Shown piece by piece: positions 22,813 to 32,949 of a DNA stretch of 64,000 bases. The stretch is taken from the NCBI GenBank assembly GCA_032622095.1, contig CP136067.1:180516556-180580555 (forward strand), given 5' to 3'. The translations under genes and the position numbers were made by a program. Every line of letters begins with the position of its first letter. Position 1 is the first letter of the stretch. The DNA comes from Siphonodentalium dalli. Taxonomy: Eukaryota > Mollusca > Scaphopoda > Gadilida > Siphonodentaliidae. The notes beneath the pieces were generated by a model. The model had not been told where the DNA came from. It worked only from the letters and a program-made list of their open reading frames with translations, and ran no database searches.

Positions 22813-23439
22813 CACAATATCTCATTGGTACCTACCAATAGCTGTAAACAGGCCTATTTCTTACTTCCAAACATGTCTTACCCACATTGCTACTGGGACT
22901 CTATGAATATTTGGTATTCAAAATGATATTCGATTCAACCTCAGTATTTGATTCGTATTTGATTTTATTCGACAATCGGCATCGAAATTTCTATTGAATA
23001 GCTCTGTTTATTCTTGAGATGCTATTTTATGTCGGAATATTTCCCCAACCTGAATGTGATTGGGCAAAATGCATTGTTCTGTAAGAAGCACACATCTGTG
23101 ACATAGCTGTATAGACATAAACATCCCCCATTAACGCAGCATTACCGAGATCACAGATAGCAACTCGCAAAACTCAAAATTAAGTAGTGTTGATGTGGAT
23201 CTTTTTGAGCTTGATGATCAGACTGACACATCTCAGTGTTTCAATATGAAACTTTGATAACTAAAACACGTGCTGTCCTTTTCCGATTCCACATGGGGAA
23301 TGCCTGTTACTAAATATAAACAGATTATGTAGTGATGTCATTTCAAAGTTCATTTGCTGTCTTAACAAGTATTAATATCACCCCATACTGAATCAATTAT
23401 ATGTCATATATTCACATCTATTTCAAGAATTAGAACTGT
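22813..23439. other. Unassigned
   Basis: No exon, RNA gene or clear repeat end recognised. Confidence 0.35.
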
Positions 23440-23757
23440 AATATATTACAGCGGGCTAGCATCTCACTAAATTCACATCATTCTGCAAGGTCACATCTGC
23501 TATGGGAGACCTGGACACACATTTAAGTTCACAGATGGTGAAGATGGTAATGTGCATTCATTGGGCACCTTGATTATACATTGTGTCATCTGCCTATCAA
23601 GGGGGATATAGAGAAACTAAACTAAAATAGAAAAAGAAACTTTCAAAATAAACTAAAAAATTTGTTAATTTGATAATAAAGATACTTTCCAGAGAAGATG
23701 AGGCCTAAGGAGAATGAGGTCCCCAGAGGGTGAATTTAGTGACGCTAGCCTCAGGCC
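23440..23757. mobile_element. Composite MITE family G, copy 3, both ends incomplete
   Basis: It contains GCGGGCTAGCATCTCACTAA at the left and GATGAGGCCTAAGGAGAATG with GAGGTCCCCAGAGGGTGAAT at the right, in the same order as the full copies. It stops halfway through the right terminal hairpin. Confidence 0.6.
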
Positions 23758-23805
23758 TGGTTCCATGAGAAGTGCACATAAATGCACACCAAAAATCAAA
23801 CATAT

Positions 23806-24070
23806 TTAATCCTTTCTATACCAAATGGATTCTCAAACTTAGTTATAAAAGTATACATTGGAACAGTCTATTATTCATTTGGAGGGGTGTTCATGTAATA
23901 AAAGCAGATGGTCATCCAACGAAAAGATAGTACAACTTCAGAAGGATTCATTTTCATTGGAGGAATATGTTCAGATAATAACAATGTCTATGGTCGTTTG
24001 ATGAACTTATTATCTGAACATTTCCTATGGGAACTACTGGTCAATGAGTATTCAGTATAGAAAGGGTTGA
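23806..24070. mobile_element. TTAA MITE family D, copy with one decayed TTAA
   Basis: TTAATCCTTTCTATACC at the left pairs with AGTATAGAAAGGGTTGA at the right (TTGA instead of TTAA). The interior has AAAGTATACATTGGAACAG. Relatives: 48570-48827 and the truncated 4976-5028. Confidence 0.7.
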
Positions 24071-24437
24071 AGTCCCACACTATTTATTTTTATGTGGCCT
24101 TATTAGTGCTATATACCATAAGCCGATCAATAACATCGGTTAAATGTACTCAATCCAATCAGTCGGTCCCCATATCATAAAGATACAACACATTTCTTCA
24201 AACTACGCTTTAGTTATAAGAATCGATTAATAATGCTAACTGTCAATTATAGTATCAAATTTCCCAAAACGTGTTACTTATCAACATTTTGTTTAACGAA
24301 ATATGGCCGTATTATTATGAAATTTGGCCGTATTATCACTTGATTTTAGAGTTTGCTATGCTATGCTATGCTTTAATTGTCAAAGCTGCAAATTAATGCA
24401 GAACATGGATATATACATATATACAATGGGGTCACTT

Positions 24438-24577
24438 ACATCATCGTCATCATCATCATCGATGTCCCCATCGTCATCATCGTCCTCGACATTGTCATCA
24501 TCATCAGTTTCATCATCATCATCATCACCATCCTCCTCATCCTCATCATCATTGTCCATCATCATCACCATCGTCAT

Positions 24578-24608
<31 letters not shown>

Positions 24609-24655
24609 GTCATCACCATCGTCATCATCATCATCGTCATCATTATCATCGTCGC
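24438..24655. repeat. (ATC/GAT)n microsatellite in the LINE 3' UTR
   Basis: Long runs of CATCATCGTCATCATCATC. It is the same trinucleotide, in the same orientation relative to the LINE, as the repeat inside ORF2 at 28250-28770. The Ser- or Ile/His-rich frames here are not genes. Confidence 0.9.
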
Positions 24656-24766
24656 TAATCATCTTCATATTGGCATCTTAGTGATTGTCGTCCTGGCAAC
24701 GTTTATAACGCCATCATCAGTATCGTCGTAATTTGTTTTCTCATTTTGTACATATGATTAATCGAA

Positions 24767-27700
24767 TCACGTTTTGTCATCTCTTGTTTTTTCGTGAATC
24801 TTCATACACGCCTTGACAAATATCGCTAAACTTTTCTGAATTGCTGGGTTTTGGCTACCAAGTAGAATATAAAATCGTGCTCTAGATGGCTCTTGCCGAA
24901 AGGTAGCCGGAATATATTTTATTCTTAAATCCAGGTATTTTGGACAAATCATCACAACGTGGTACTCATCTTCTATGTGGGTCATGCATTTTTGACAGGC
25001 TCGGGATTTTTCTTTATTTTTACACCACCTTCCAGACTCAGAACGCAGTTTGTGATTACATGTTCTTAGTCGTAATAGTTCTTGGGCTAAGTCGCGCGGT
25101 AGATTTTGCAAATATGATTCATATTTCCTTGTCCGTTTAAAGTTCATGTATAATTTACCACGAGAGGAGTTGTACATGTCCCACCACCAGGTCTGAATAA
25201 AATGATCTTTGAGTGTGCTTTCGATGGCCATTATTTCTTCGGATGAAATTTTCTGACATGTCCATATGTAACTCATGCCGACGGAATCCAGTATGCCTTT
25301 AACTGATTGAATCCACGTTTTCACCTTGTTCGTCCTACCCAGCTCCCCCAAGTTGACGAAAAGTAAATAAAGTTCCCGCGCTAGAGGCGAACACTTGCCA
25401 TTTAGTATGCGGTTCCAATATTGAATAATTCTCATCTTACATCTGATACTGATTGGATATCTGCCAATTTCTCCATACACCATGAATGTGGGCGTGCTGA
25501 TTTTCAGTTTAAGAATATGTTTATAAAATCTCAAAATTACTTTGTCTATTTCTGATGTGTTTTCTGTACCCCATATTTCACTTCCATATAGAAGAATTGG
25601 TTCTATAGTTTTGTCGAAAAGCGTTATTAGTAGGTCGTTGGTCAAATTTAGGTTGTTGATATTCCCTAAAAACCCATGCATCGCCTTATTCCCAATCACC
25701 GATATGGCTTTGACTGCTTTGCAAAATCTGCCTGTGTAAAAGAACTCGACTCCGAGATAATTCATAGTGTCAACGTATTCTATTTTATTGCCAGTTAGAT
25801 ACAAATCGTCAAAATCTTCCGGTTTTCGGTTGCAGAAGAGAATTGCTTTCGTTTTTGAAGTGTTTACGTTTAGTTTCCACGACGATGTATAGTCCCCAAA
25901 CGCGTCCAGGGCCCTTTGCATACTGGCCTGATTGTCGGCAAACAAAACGGTATCATCCGCATACAACAAACACATGATTCTAATATATACTCCTAGTTTT
26001 TCTGTGGATTGATCGCCTAGGAATTTCAAACCGTCGATAGCACAATCTTTTAGAAATGGTTCGAGGTCGTTTATGAACAACGAGAACAATAAAGGAGATA
26101 GTATTTCCCCTTGTCTAACACTCGTGCTGCAAGTAAAAAATTCTGACCGCTTGATATTCTGAACTACACAAGATTTTATGTTTCCATACATGCTACGAAT
26201 AATTCTTAAAAATTTTCCATTTATACTGGATGTCATAAGTTTGACCCAAAGTCCCTCCCTCCATACTGTGTCGAATGCCTTCTTAAAATCGACAAAACAG
26301 CAGTATATTTGTTTTCCTCTTGCAAGATAAAAGTCAATAAGACTTTTCATAATGAATATATTGTCGGTAGTTGAATGACCTTTACGGAATCCCGCCTGAA
26401 ACTGGGTTAATATGCATTCACCCTCGCAAAATTTTGTGAGTCGATTATTCAGGACGGATGTGAATAGTTTGCCAAGTACACTGAGAAGTGTTATCCCTCT
26501 GTATGAATCGGGGTTATTCCTGTCGCCCTTTCGTTTATAAATTGGCTGAATCATACCTTCGGTCCATCTAAATGGGAAGCAACCTGTGTCTAAAATGGCG
26601 TTAAAAAGCTTACAGTAAATTTCGGACATTAAATGTATAGTGTGTTTTAAGTATTCTGGGCATATATTATCTAGACCCGACGATTTACCAAGTTTAAGTT
26701 TATCAACAGCTGATAATATTTCGTCGCTAGTAATAGGACAGTTTAAAGGACCTTGTGCATCAATATCAAACATGTTTTCAAGTAATGAACTTACATCGCC
26801 GTCTTCATGTGACTCGGCAAGGCCTTTGAAGTGTTCATAGAATAAGTCGATTGATATCGTAGGTTCTTTCTTGGGCCCGGTATGTTTCCCTTTCATATCT
26901 TTTAACGTTTTCCAGAACTCACTCGGATTTCTACATGCATTGCGTAGTTGATTGCATCTCTTTTGGTTATATTCCGCGATTTTCTTTTTAATTACGCACC
27001 TGTAGTTCCGCGCTGACGCGTTCATAAGAGTGCGATTGTGCAATGTTTTCTGTCGCCGATATTTTTTTCTCGATTTATGAAAAACATTTCGCATTCGATC
27101 GCATTCGCCGTCATACCATTCTTTCTGCTCCTCTCGTTTACTAATTCGCGAACTCCCCGCAGCATTATATACACCGAATGCCTCAGCAGCCGATGACGTA
27201 AACATGTGTTCAATTGCTTTGCATAATTCGTTAATTTTTTTCTCATTGTCAATTCTATTTGAAATGGGATCAATTACTTCTTGGACAATACTGGCAACTT
27301 TGTCGACCAATAAGTGTGCCTTCTCGTAATTCCACTTCCGTGGTTTATTACCCAAGCTACGACCCCCTGAGTTGATTTTGGGTGGTTTTGTCACCGTGTT
27401 TCTATTCAGAGATATTTCAATGGGGCTATGCGCGTCGGAGTAAAATTTGCTCAAAACTCCAACACAAAAATCATTGACATGGTCAAATAACTCGTGGCTG
27501 CAAATACCATAATCGATAACGCTGCGGTCTCGGCAGGTTAATTTCCCATGTTCTCGATCACTTCCTACTCGACCATTAAGAATAACCATTTCTTCAGTGC
27601 TGCACATATCTATCAGTCTATAGCCATATGAACTTGCCTTTCCCTGATCCTCAGTCGATCGCCGTCCAAATTTACAATCGTACTTTCCATCTAAGATATA

Positions 27701-28852
27701 CTGTCGAAGGTCATTGTCGTCTGTTACATAGCGTACACCCACTAGGGCCCTATCATCCACGAATTCATCAAGTCGGGATGTTCTGGAGTTAAAGTCGCCC
27801 ACTAGGAGAACATCATTGTTGTTTCTTACTTTCCGAAGCTCCCCTTCGAGATCAATCTGCCAGTTATCGTTGGTAAACTTCGTATTAGTCGGGGGTACGT
27901 ACACCGCCCCGATGACAAGATCGCGCCCTGTACCAATATATACATTATCAATTCTGACCCATGATACCAAATTTGACTTTGAAGATATAGGGTGTACATA
28001 GTTTTCCAACCCCTCCTTGATGACAATGATAATGCCACCTGAAACGCATCCCGCCATCCCCCTACCGTTAGTAGGAAAAACTGTAAAACCTGGTATGATC
28101 GCGATACTACCATGTAGTGTTTTCGTTTCTGAAAAACAAACGATATCAAAGCGTTGTATAAGTTGGGCGAACTCCCGATATATCAAGCGGGATTCTAATC
28201 CACACACGTTCAAACCTAGAATTTTTATATTTTTAGTGTCGGCATAGCCGGCATCATCATAGTCAATACCTTCAGCGTCATCTTCGTCGCCGTCGTCACC
28301 ATCATCATCACTATCATCATCCCCATCACCATCATCATTATTAGCATCATCATCATCATCATCCTCATTTTCATCATCAGCATTATCATCATAAATATAA
28401 TTGTCTTCATTATCTCCATCCTCATCGTAATCACCGCCTTTGTAATAATGATAGTAATAATAATCGTCATCACCATCATCATCATCATCATCATCATCAT
28501 CACTTTCAAAGACGTCCTCATCATTGTCGTTAACATAATTGACATCCTCGTCATCTTTTCCATCATTCTCATCATCGTCGTCGTCATATTTAGATTCATC
28601 GTCGCCTTCATCATCATCGACGTCATCTTCACCATCGCCATCGTCACCATCTCCTTCGTTGTCATCATCGTCGTCATCATCGCCGTCATCATCATAGTTG
28701 TAGTCGTCGTCATTTACATCATCAATTACTTCGTCGTCATCGCGTCCGTCATCATCATTTCCACATTCATCGTTGACCCCCGAATCACACATGTTCATAA
28801 GTTCAAAAGTGTATAGTCCCTTACAACCATTAACAGTTTCATCCATGCACAC
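24767..28852 (-). CDS. LINE ORF2: acidic repeat, APE endonuclease, reverse transcriptase, C-terminal zinc motif
   Basis: The predicted 1361-residue polyprotein carries out target-primed reverse transcription. Residues about 28-200 are an Asp-rich stretch encoded by an in-frame GAT repeat. Residues about 205-480 form an APE-type endonuclease with LNVCGL, FSETKT, LVGDFNSRT and SDAHSPI. The RT spans roughly 760-1010 with FVDFKKAFDTVW, SVRQGEILSPLLFSLFINDL and LLYADDTVLFA (catalytic Asp pair near 967). A CX2CX8HX4C zinc motif (CQKC...H...C) lies near 1290. Nothing is missing from the catalytic set. The first Met is 36 nt after the ORF1 stop; because the start lies before the low-complexity tract, the true start could be further in. 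The family is most like CR1/L2 on layout; the exact clade needs a tree. Confidence 0.93.
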   Translation of the reverse strand: MCMDETVNGCKGLYTFELMNMCDSGVNDECGNDDDGRDDDEVIDDVNDDDYNYDDDGDDDDDDDNEGDGDDGDGEDDVDDDEGDDESKYDDDDDENDGKDDEDVNYVNDNDEDVFESDDDDDDDDDGDDDYYYYHYYKGGDYDEDGDNEDNYIYDDNADDENEDDDDDDANNDDGDGDDDSDDDGDDGDEDDAEGIDYDDAGYADTKNIKILGLNVCGLESRLIYREFAQLIQRFDIVCFSETKTLHGSIAIIPGFTVFPTNGRGMAGCVSGGIIIVIKEGLENYVHPISSKSNLVSWVRIDNVYIGTGRDLVIGAVYVPPTNTKFTNDNWQIDLEGELRKVRNNNDVLLVGDFNSRTSRLDEFVDDRALVGVRYVTDDNDLRQYILDGKYDCKFGRRSTEDQGKASSYGYRLIDMCSTEEMVILNGRVGSDREHGKLTCRDRSVIDYGICSHELFDHVNDFCVGVLSKFYSDAHSPIEISLNRNTVTKPPKINSGGRSLGNKPRKWNYEKAHLLVDKVASIVQEVIDPISNRIDNEKKINELCKAIEHMFTSSAAEAFGVYNAAGSSRISKREEQKEWYDGECDRMRNVFHKSRKKYRRQKTLHNRTLMNASARNYRCVIKKKIAEYNQKRCNQLRNACRNPSEFWKTLKDMKGKHTGPKKEPTISIDLFYEHFKGLAESHEDGDVSSLLENMFDIDAQGPLNCPITSDEILSAVDKLKLGKSSGLDNICPEYLKHTIHLMSEIYCKLFNAILDTGCFPFRWTEGMIQPIYKRKGDRNNPDSYRGITLLSVLGKLFTSVLNNRLTKFCEGECILTQFQAGFRKGHSTTDNIFIMKSLIDFYLARGKQIYCCFVDFKKAFDTVWREGLWVKLMTSSINGKFLRIIRSMYGNIKSCVVQNIKRSEFFTCSTSVRQGEILSPLLFSLFINDLEPFLKDCAIDGLKFLGDQSTEKLGVYIRIMCLLYADDTVLFADNQASMQRALDAFGDYTSSWKLNVNTSKTKAILFCNRKPEDFDDLYLTGNKIEYVDTMNYLGVEFFYTGRFCKAVKAISVIGNKAMHGFLGNINNLNLTNDLLITLFDKTIEPILLYGSEIWGTENTSEIDKVILRFYKHILKLKISTPTFMVYGEIGRYPISIRCKMRIIQYWNRILNGKCSPLARELYLLFVNLGELGRTNKVKTWIQSVKGILDSVGMSYIWTCQKISSEEIMAIESTLKDHFIQTWWWDMYNSSRGKLYMNFKRTRKYESYLQNLPRDLAQELLRLRTCNHKLRSESGRWCKNKEKSRACQKCMTHIEDEYHVVMICPKYLDLRIKYIPATFRQEPSRARFYILLGSQNPAIQKSLAIFVKACMKIHEKTRDDKT
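28250..28770. repeat. In-frame (GAT)n repeat encoding the Asp-rich N-terminus of ORF2
   Basis: Roughly 520 bp of ATC/GTC triplets (plus strand) that read as Asp with some Gly, Glu and Asn on the coding strand. The length keeps the frame open, so selection or youth has preserved phase. Confidence 0.9.
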
Positions 28853-28888
28853 ATATTGAGATAAAGTTTGAGTACTATTCAGAGATGT

Positions 28889-30067
28889 TCATGTATAACA
28901 TTTATGTTGTTTGTTTTTGGCCGAAGGAGGTGGTGTTTCATCACGACGGCGCTTGGAGGAAGCTTCAATGAGAATTTCACTCAATTTATTACGCCCCTCG
29001 GGGCTAAGATGCAGCCCATTTCTGTCCTCATCATCAAAAAGTACCTTTACCACACTATCACCCTCCCAGAAAGTGGGGGTGCTATCCACATACTTCATGT
29101 TCCGTTTTCTGCCGCACACATGCTCCATGTATTCATTCACAAGAATTGCTGCACTATTGTGATCTTGTGCCTTAGCGCTCCTGCCCCTCCTTGGCGGAAC
29201 ACTGCATAAGCTAATCTCAGCGGTTGGGAAAATCTCCTTTATGTCATTCAGGGCATCAGGAATGAAGCCAATAGCAACGCCAGATTTCCCCTTGTGATGG
29301 ACGATGTCATTTGTTCCCAAATGAACGATGACCGAATTAATATTACCTATATTAATTGCTTTGTCTGCCGTTGCCATATTCAACAAATCACCTATGTTTT
29401 CAAAACATGCGCCAGAGATTTGAAACAATTTTATATTTGGTTCACCAATCTTCAGACCGCGACAGTTACTCGCTCCCAGAATAACTGTGTCAATTGTGGG
29501 CTTATCATTCCGCTCATCCGCTTTCCCCGCGTCGGTCTCGGAGTGCTCATCGTCGCCCGCTTGCGATTGTCGCTCGTTATCCTCTTGCCGATAATCGACT
29601 TTTGGCTTTGTGCGTCTGTCGTAGTATCCAGTACCGTTGTCGTAGTAGCCAGTACCGTTACTTCCTTTGCTGTACTCGTTCAATTGGGGACACCGGGCGA
29701 TCACGTGACCAGAAACCAGACAATGCCTGCACGCAATTGGATTCGAGCACACGCGTGCCGTATGTGAGTCGGAAAAACATCGTGAGCACTGGTTAAATCT
29801 ATCCAGCTGTTGTTGACACCTGACCTGTGGCAAATGTAGGCCATTGCAGAAACTGCATTTTTGTTTAGTTTTGTCGGAATAAACTTTAATCATGAAGTTA
29901 TCAACGGTCAGTGAACTGGGAATTTCTACATCATCATTCACTTTGAGCTGCATATATCGTGATCCATTTTCAATATTGTCCCTCCCCTTTAGAAATCCTC
30001 TTCGAAAACTTCCCTCGATGATTGACCCAAATTTTGCAATGGCGTCTAATAATAACTGATCTTCCAT
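28889..30067 (-). CDS. LINE ORF1: CCHC zinc knuckles plus SGNH (GDSL-type) hydrolase-like domain, N-terminus incomplete
   Basis: 392 residues from the first available Met. Three Cys/His knuckle-like motifs occur at about 71-84, 94-107 and 113-126 (CSFC, CSRC, CRHC starts), as expected for nucleic-acid binding in the RNP. A 7-residue motif NGTGYYD is duplicated at 137-150. From about 190 an SGNH hydrolase fold is visible: block I VILGASNC (Ser200), block III HLGTND (Asn253) and block V NGLHLSPEGR (His353). The usual Asp of the block V DxxH is Asn350, so activity is doubtful. Esterase-type ORF1 proteins are known in CR1/L2 LINEs. A basic KRRR and Pro-rich tail ends the protein. The frame is open for about eight codons before the Met (GIRNAPVE), suggesting truncation of a longer protein. 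Confidence 0.9.
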   Translation of the reverse strand: MEDQLLLDAIAKFGSIIEGSFRRGFLKGRDNIENGSRYMQLKVNDDVEIPSSLTVDNFMIKVYSDKTKQKCSFCNGLHLPQVRCQQQLDRFNQCSRCFSDSHTARVCSNPIACRHCLVSGHVIARCPQLNEYSKGSNGTGYYDNGTGYYDRRTKPKVDYRQEDNERQSQAGDDEHSETDAGKADERNDKPTIDTVILGASNCRGLKIGEPNIKLFQISGACFENIGDLLNMATADKAINIGNINSVIVHLGTNDIVHHKGKSGVAIGFIPDALNDIKEIFPTAEISLCSVPPRRGRSAKAQDHNSAAILVNEYMEHVCGRKRNMKYVDSTPTFWEGDSVVKVLFDDEDRNGLHLSPEGRNKLSEILIEASSKRRRDETPPPSAKNKQHKCYT

Positions 30068-30202
30068 TTCAACTGGTGCATTTCTTATTCCTCTTCACCC
30101 ATCTTTGATGGGTGGGTTTCTTGACTCAAATAAAATATTTTTTACCCCCGAAGCCAAAGAAATAGTAATTTTGGAGAGTTAATTCGGATAATGTATCTTT
30201 AA

Positions 30203-30490
30203 CAAAAAATATGTTGAATGAAACATTTAATTAATTAGACTCACAATTTGTGGTTGTCTACCAGCAGTACCAATTCCTGTTGCACCATGGTCGGTGGTCA
30301 GTGAGACTGATGTAATGCTGGAATAAACAGTGACACCCAAAATAAGTGAAGTCACACTGCTATAAAATTCACAACAGGTATAACAACTAAGAGAAACTTC
30401 TACAAAAAGTGAAATGCAATGTCCAGCAAAGAGCTTGATAATGAGAGTGTGTAATACTAAATGTGCATTGGCCCATATCTATGTTAAAGA
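30203..30490. other. Unassigned
   Basis: No recognisable feature; includes CAGTGAGACTGATGTAATGC-type unique sequence. Confidence 0.3.
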
Positions 30491-30771
30491 TTAACCCTAT
30501 GGCGAGTAGAACGACATATATGTCGCCGTATGGTTCGCGAGTGGAACGACATATATGTCATTTCAGGATGTGTCATTTTTATGTAGACATAACTTCAGTT
30601 AATCATCTGATTTATAAATGAATTGTATAGGACATATTTTGATTAATATAATGTCCCATTGTATTGGGCCCTTTTGACCCAAATTTGTAAATAATTATTG
30701 TTATGATGTTGATGTTAAACTCACGCATGACGTCATGTATATGATGTTATAAATACTCTCCAAAGGGTTAA
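30491..30771. mobile_element. piggyBac-like MITE, family E (CCCTATGGCGAG ends)
   Basis: TTAACCCTATGGCGAG at the left and CTCTCCAAAGGGTTAA at the right, 281 bp including TTAA on both sides. It contains two ACGACATATATGTCG-type palindromes near the left end. Only one copy is in the window. Confidence 0.75.
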
Positions 30772-31464
30772 TGGATAAAACTTTTTGTGTGTGGGCATCT
30801 TTTCCTCCATAAAGGGTGTATAACTATAGCTTAAAAGTTATTCAAATCTTACTGCCAATTGTCGAGTATCAATGCTAATTAGCACATATCACACATCTTC
30901 CTTTTTTCATTAGTCAACAAGGGTAATAACTGATAGACGAAATCCACTATTTGTCGCTACAAAATTCTCAGTCCAACAAGGACCATAACCCATGTAACAA
31001 ATGTGTCATTGACACTGTAGCTCAACTTGGAGAGGGGACAATTTCATACGTGAGTTAATTGAGCGATAAGGAATACAGAAAGTTGAAATGTTTAAGTAAC
31101 ACTGGAGGTCAACTCAGAAAGCCAAATGAAGTTTGTGGTCAATCAGATCAAAACTGTTGGTTGTAGCTAGGGCATGCCAAAGGATGTAGTCTTCAAAGAG
31201 TAAAATCCAAAATTCAATAATTCCCTTCTAGAGGTCACCCTGAAGTTACATGTAAAGTTTGGGATCAATACGACGGAAAATGTTGGCTGTAGAAAGTGCC
31301 GAAGAATTAGTCATACAAGAGTAAAAATCCTTGACGATTGCTAGTAGCATGTTATTTATAAAAAAATGGTAAATTTTGATAACCCCCACCTACAGGTCAC
31401 CCCAAAGATCTATGTGAAGTTTGGGAACAATCAGATAACTTCATCAAGTTGAGCTAAAAAATGC
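30772..31464. other. Degenerate repeat sequence, no gene
   Basis: Recurrent wording such as GTGAAGTTTGGGATCAA and AAAGATCTATGTGAAGTTTG, also seen at about 51290-51320, suggests an old tandem-like dispersed repeat. Confidence 0.4.
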
Positions 31465-32177
31465 AGGTAAAACAATATTTTCCAAAAAAGTTAAATATAT
31501 ATCTCCTAGAAGTATCTTGCCCACTGAACTATATGGTATATTCCCAAATTAACTAGAAAGGGTTAACAAACCCCTGAGTTGAAAACGGTACGAAAATTCT
31601 ATGGTACATTTTATCATGTTCATGACGTCTTGTAATATCCTGGCCACGTGATCTCCGATCCCATAAAACCAACTTGCCCGGTCGATTCATTCTCTCTTTT
31701 TCCCCATTAGGACATTCCTCGTGAGCGGGGTGGGTGCAAAGGCATGGGAGGGAGCTCAGAGTTCAGTGGGTAAGATACTTCTAGGAGATATATATTTTAC
31801 TTTTTTGGAAAATATTGTATCTCCGTCAAAGTCATCTTGCCCACTGAACTATATGGTATAATATAGAATTTTCTGGCAGGTGGAGGCCACGAGGAAAAAT
31901 AAAACACCTCTATGCACCTCAATCAAAGAACTGGATTGACACCGATAACCTACAATAAATACAATATCACCAAAACCCAATGTATGTAATTACCCAATAA
32001 GACTAATACATGTTGGCCAGCTATCAGAGGGCCCAAACTAACCAAATAGTGGTGACTAGGATTGAAGGCCCTGCAAATAAAGTATATAGTTTCAGAACGA
32101 CATGGAGACGGAGATGACCTCCACTTCGGAGCTTAGAGCGAGCAGTGTATCAGTTGAGTACTTGCTGGACAAGGAAT

Positions 32178-32200
32178 GTGAACCCCCCCCCCCCCCCCCC
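32178..32200. repeat. Poly-C tract
   Basis: A run of about 20 C (GAACCC...CCCAAAG) inside the unassigned block. Confidence 0.85.
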
Positions 32201-32949
32201 AAAGGGAAGAAATATCTATTTCCTGATGGAATAGAAAATGACAACTGAGGGGGATATCGCAATAATGCATTTAACAGGCTAACCCATGCGCAAACAAAGA
32301 CAATAAGGAAAAAACAGCCTTATAATGGACATGAAGAAACAACCAGAGGCAAAAGCCGCAAATTATAAAAGCGACCCCTATAAAAACAATAGAACCACTC
32401 CCAAAGCCAATTCTTGAGGGGGCAGTGTACTAGTAGGTGATCTAGCCTGATGAAAAAACGGCTGCAAGCTCAAAAAGGGCCCAGACACCCATTAATCCAT
32501 GGTATGCCATTGGCTGTAAGGATTGAAATATCATGGACCGATAATCTTTCCTAATGACCGGGAAGAGATTCTCGCCGAAATAGTTAATTGCACCAACCCT
32601 GTTAGATAGCCGGAAGAAGTCGAATGGATAGAATTCTACATATAGTGAACCAAACATGTAAGGAAAATTTGTAGGAAACCTAGAGTCCCTTTGATGACAG
32701 AGCACACTACAATGCTGTTGTCGGAAAGCATCAGAAGATCAAATGTGCCAAGATGACGCACTACTGGAGTTTCAAATAGGGTCGTGAAGTATTAGCGTTT
32801 ACTAAAAAGAAAACGGTAATTTATATATGGATGTTATTGAAAACTATTTTTTTTTTGAAAGGCGAACGTGAAATCACATTTAAAATGAAAGATAGAAAAC
32901 GTTCCGTTTACCGTATAACCAGGAAGTAAAGGAATAATCTATTCGTGGA

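Larger units (their letters stand above)
24356..30100 (-). mobile_element. LINE (CR1/L2-like), nearly full length, ORF2 intact, 5' end cut inside ORF1
   Basis: The order on the minus strand is ORF1, a 36-nt gap, ORF2, a 3' UTR of about 395 nt containing a GAT repeat, and a terminal (AGCAT)n tail at about 24356-24372. Short microsatellite tails instead of poly(A) are common in CR1-like LINEs. Upstream of the first ATG of ORF1 the frame stays open for about eight codons and then family F sequence resumes, so there is no 5' UTR and ORF1 probably lost its N-terminus. ORF2 has no internal stop, which implies a young insertion. Confidence 0.85.
24140..30202. mobile_element. Family F element interrupted by a LINE
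   Basis: 24140-24353 (TTAAATGTACTCAATCCAAT ... GATTTTAGAGTT) matches the left half of family F, and about 30102-30202 (CTTTGATGGGTGGGTTTCTT ... ATGTATCTTTAA) matches its right half. About 60 bp present in the 8057 copy is lost at the junction. This dates the LINE insertion after the family F insertion. Confidence 0.7.

Noticed and set aside
24324-24731. Open frames rich in Ser or Ile/His on the plus strand
   Set aside because: They are translations of the ATC microsatellite in the LINE 3' UTR, with no other protein signal.
28225-28816. Met/Thr-rich and Ile/Val-rich frames opposite ORF2
   Set aside because: They are shadow frames of the GAT repeat that encodes the Asp-rich part of ORF2.
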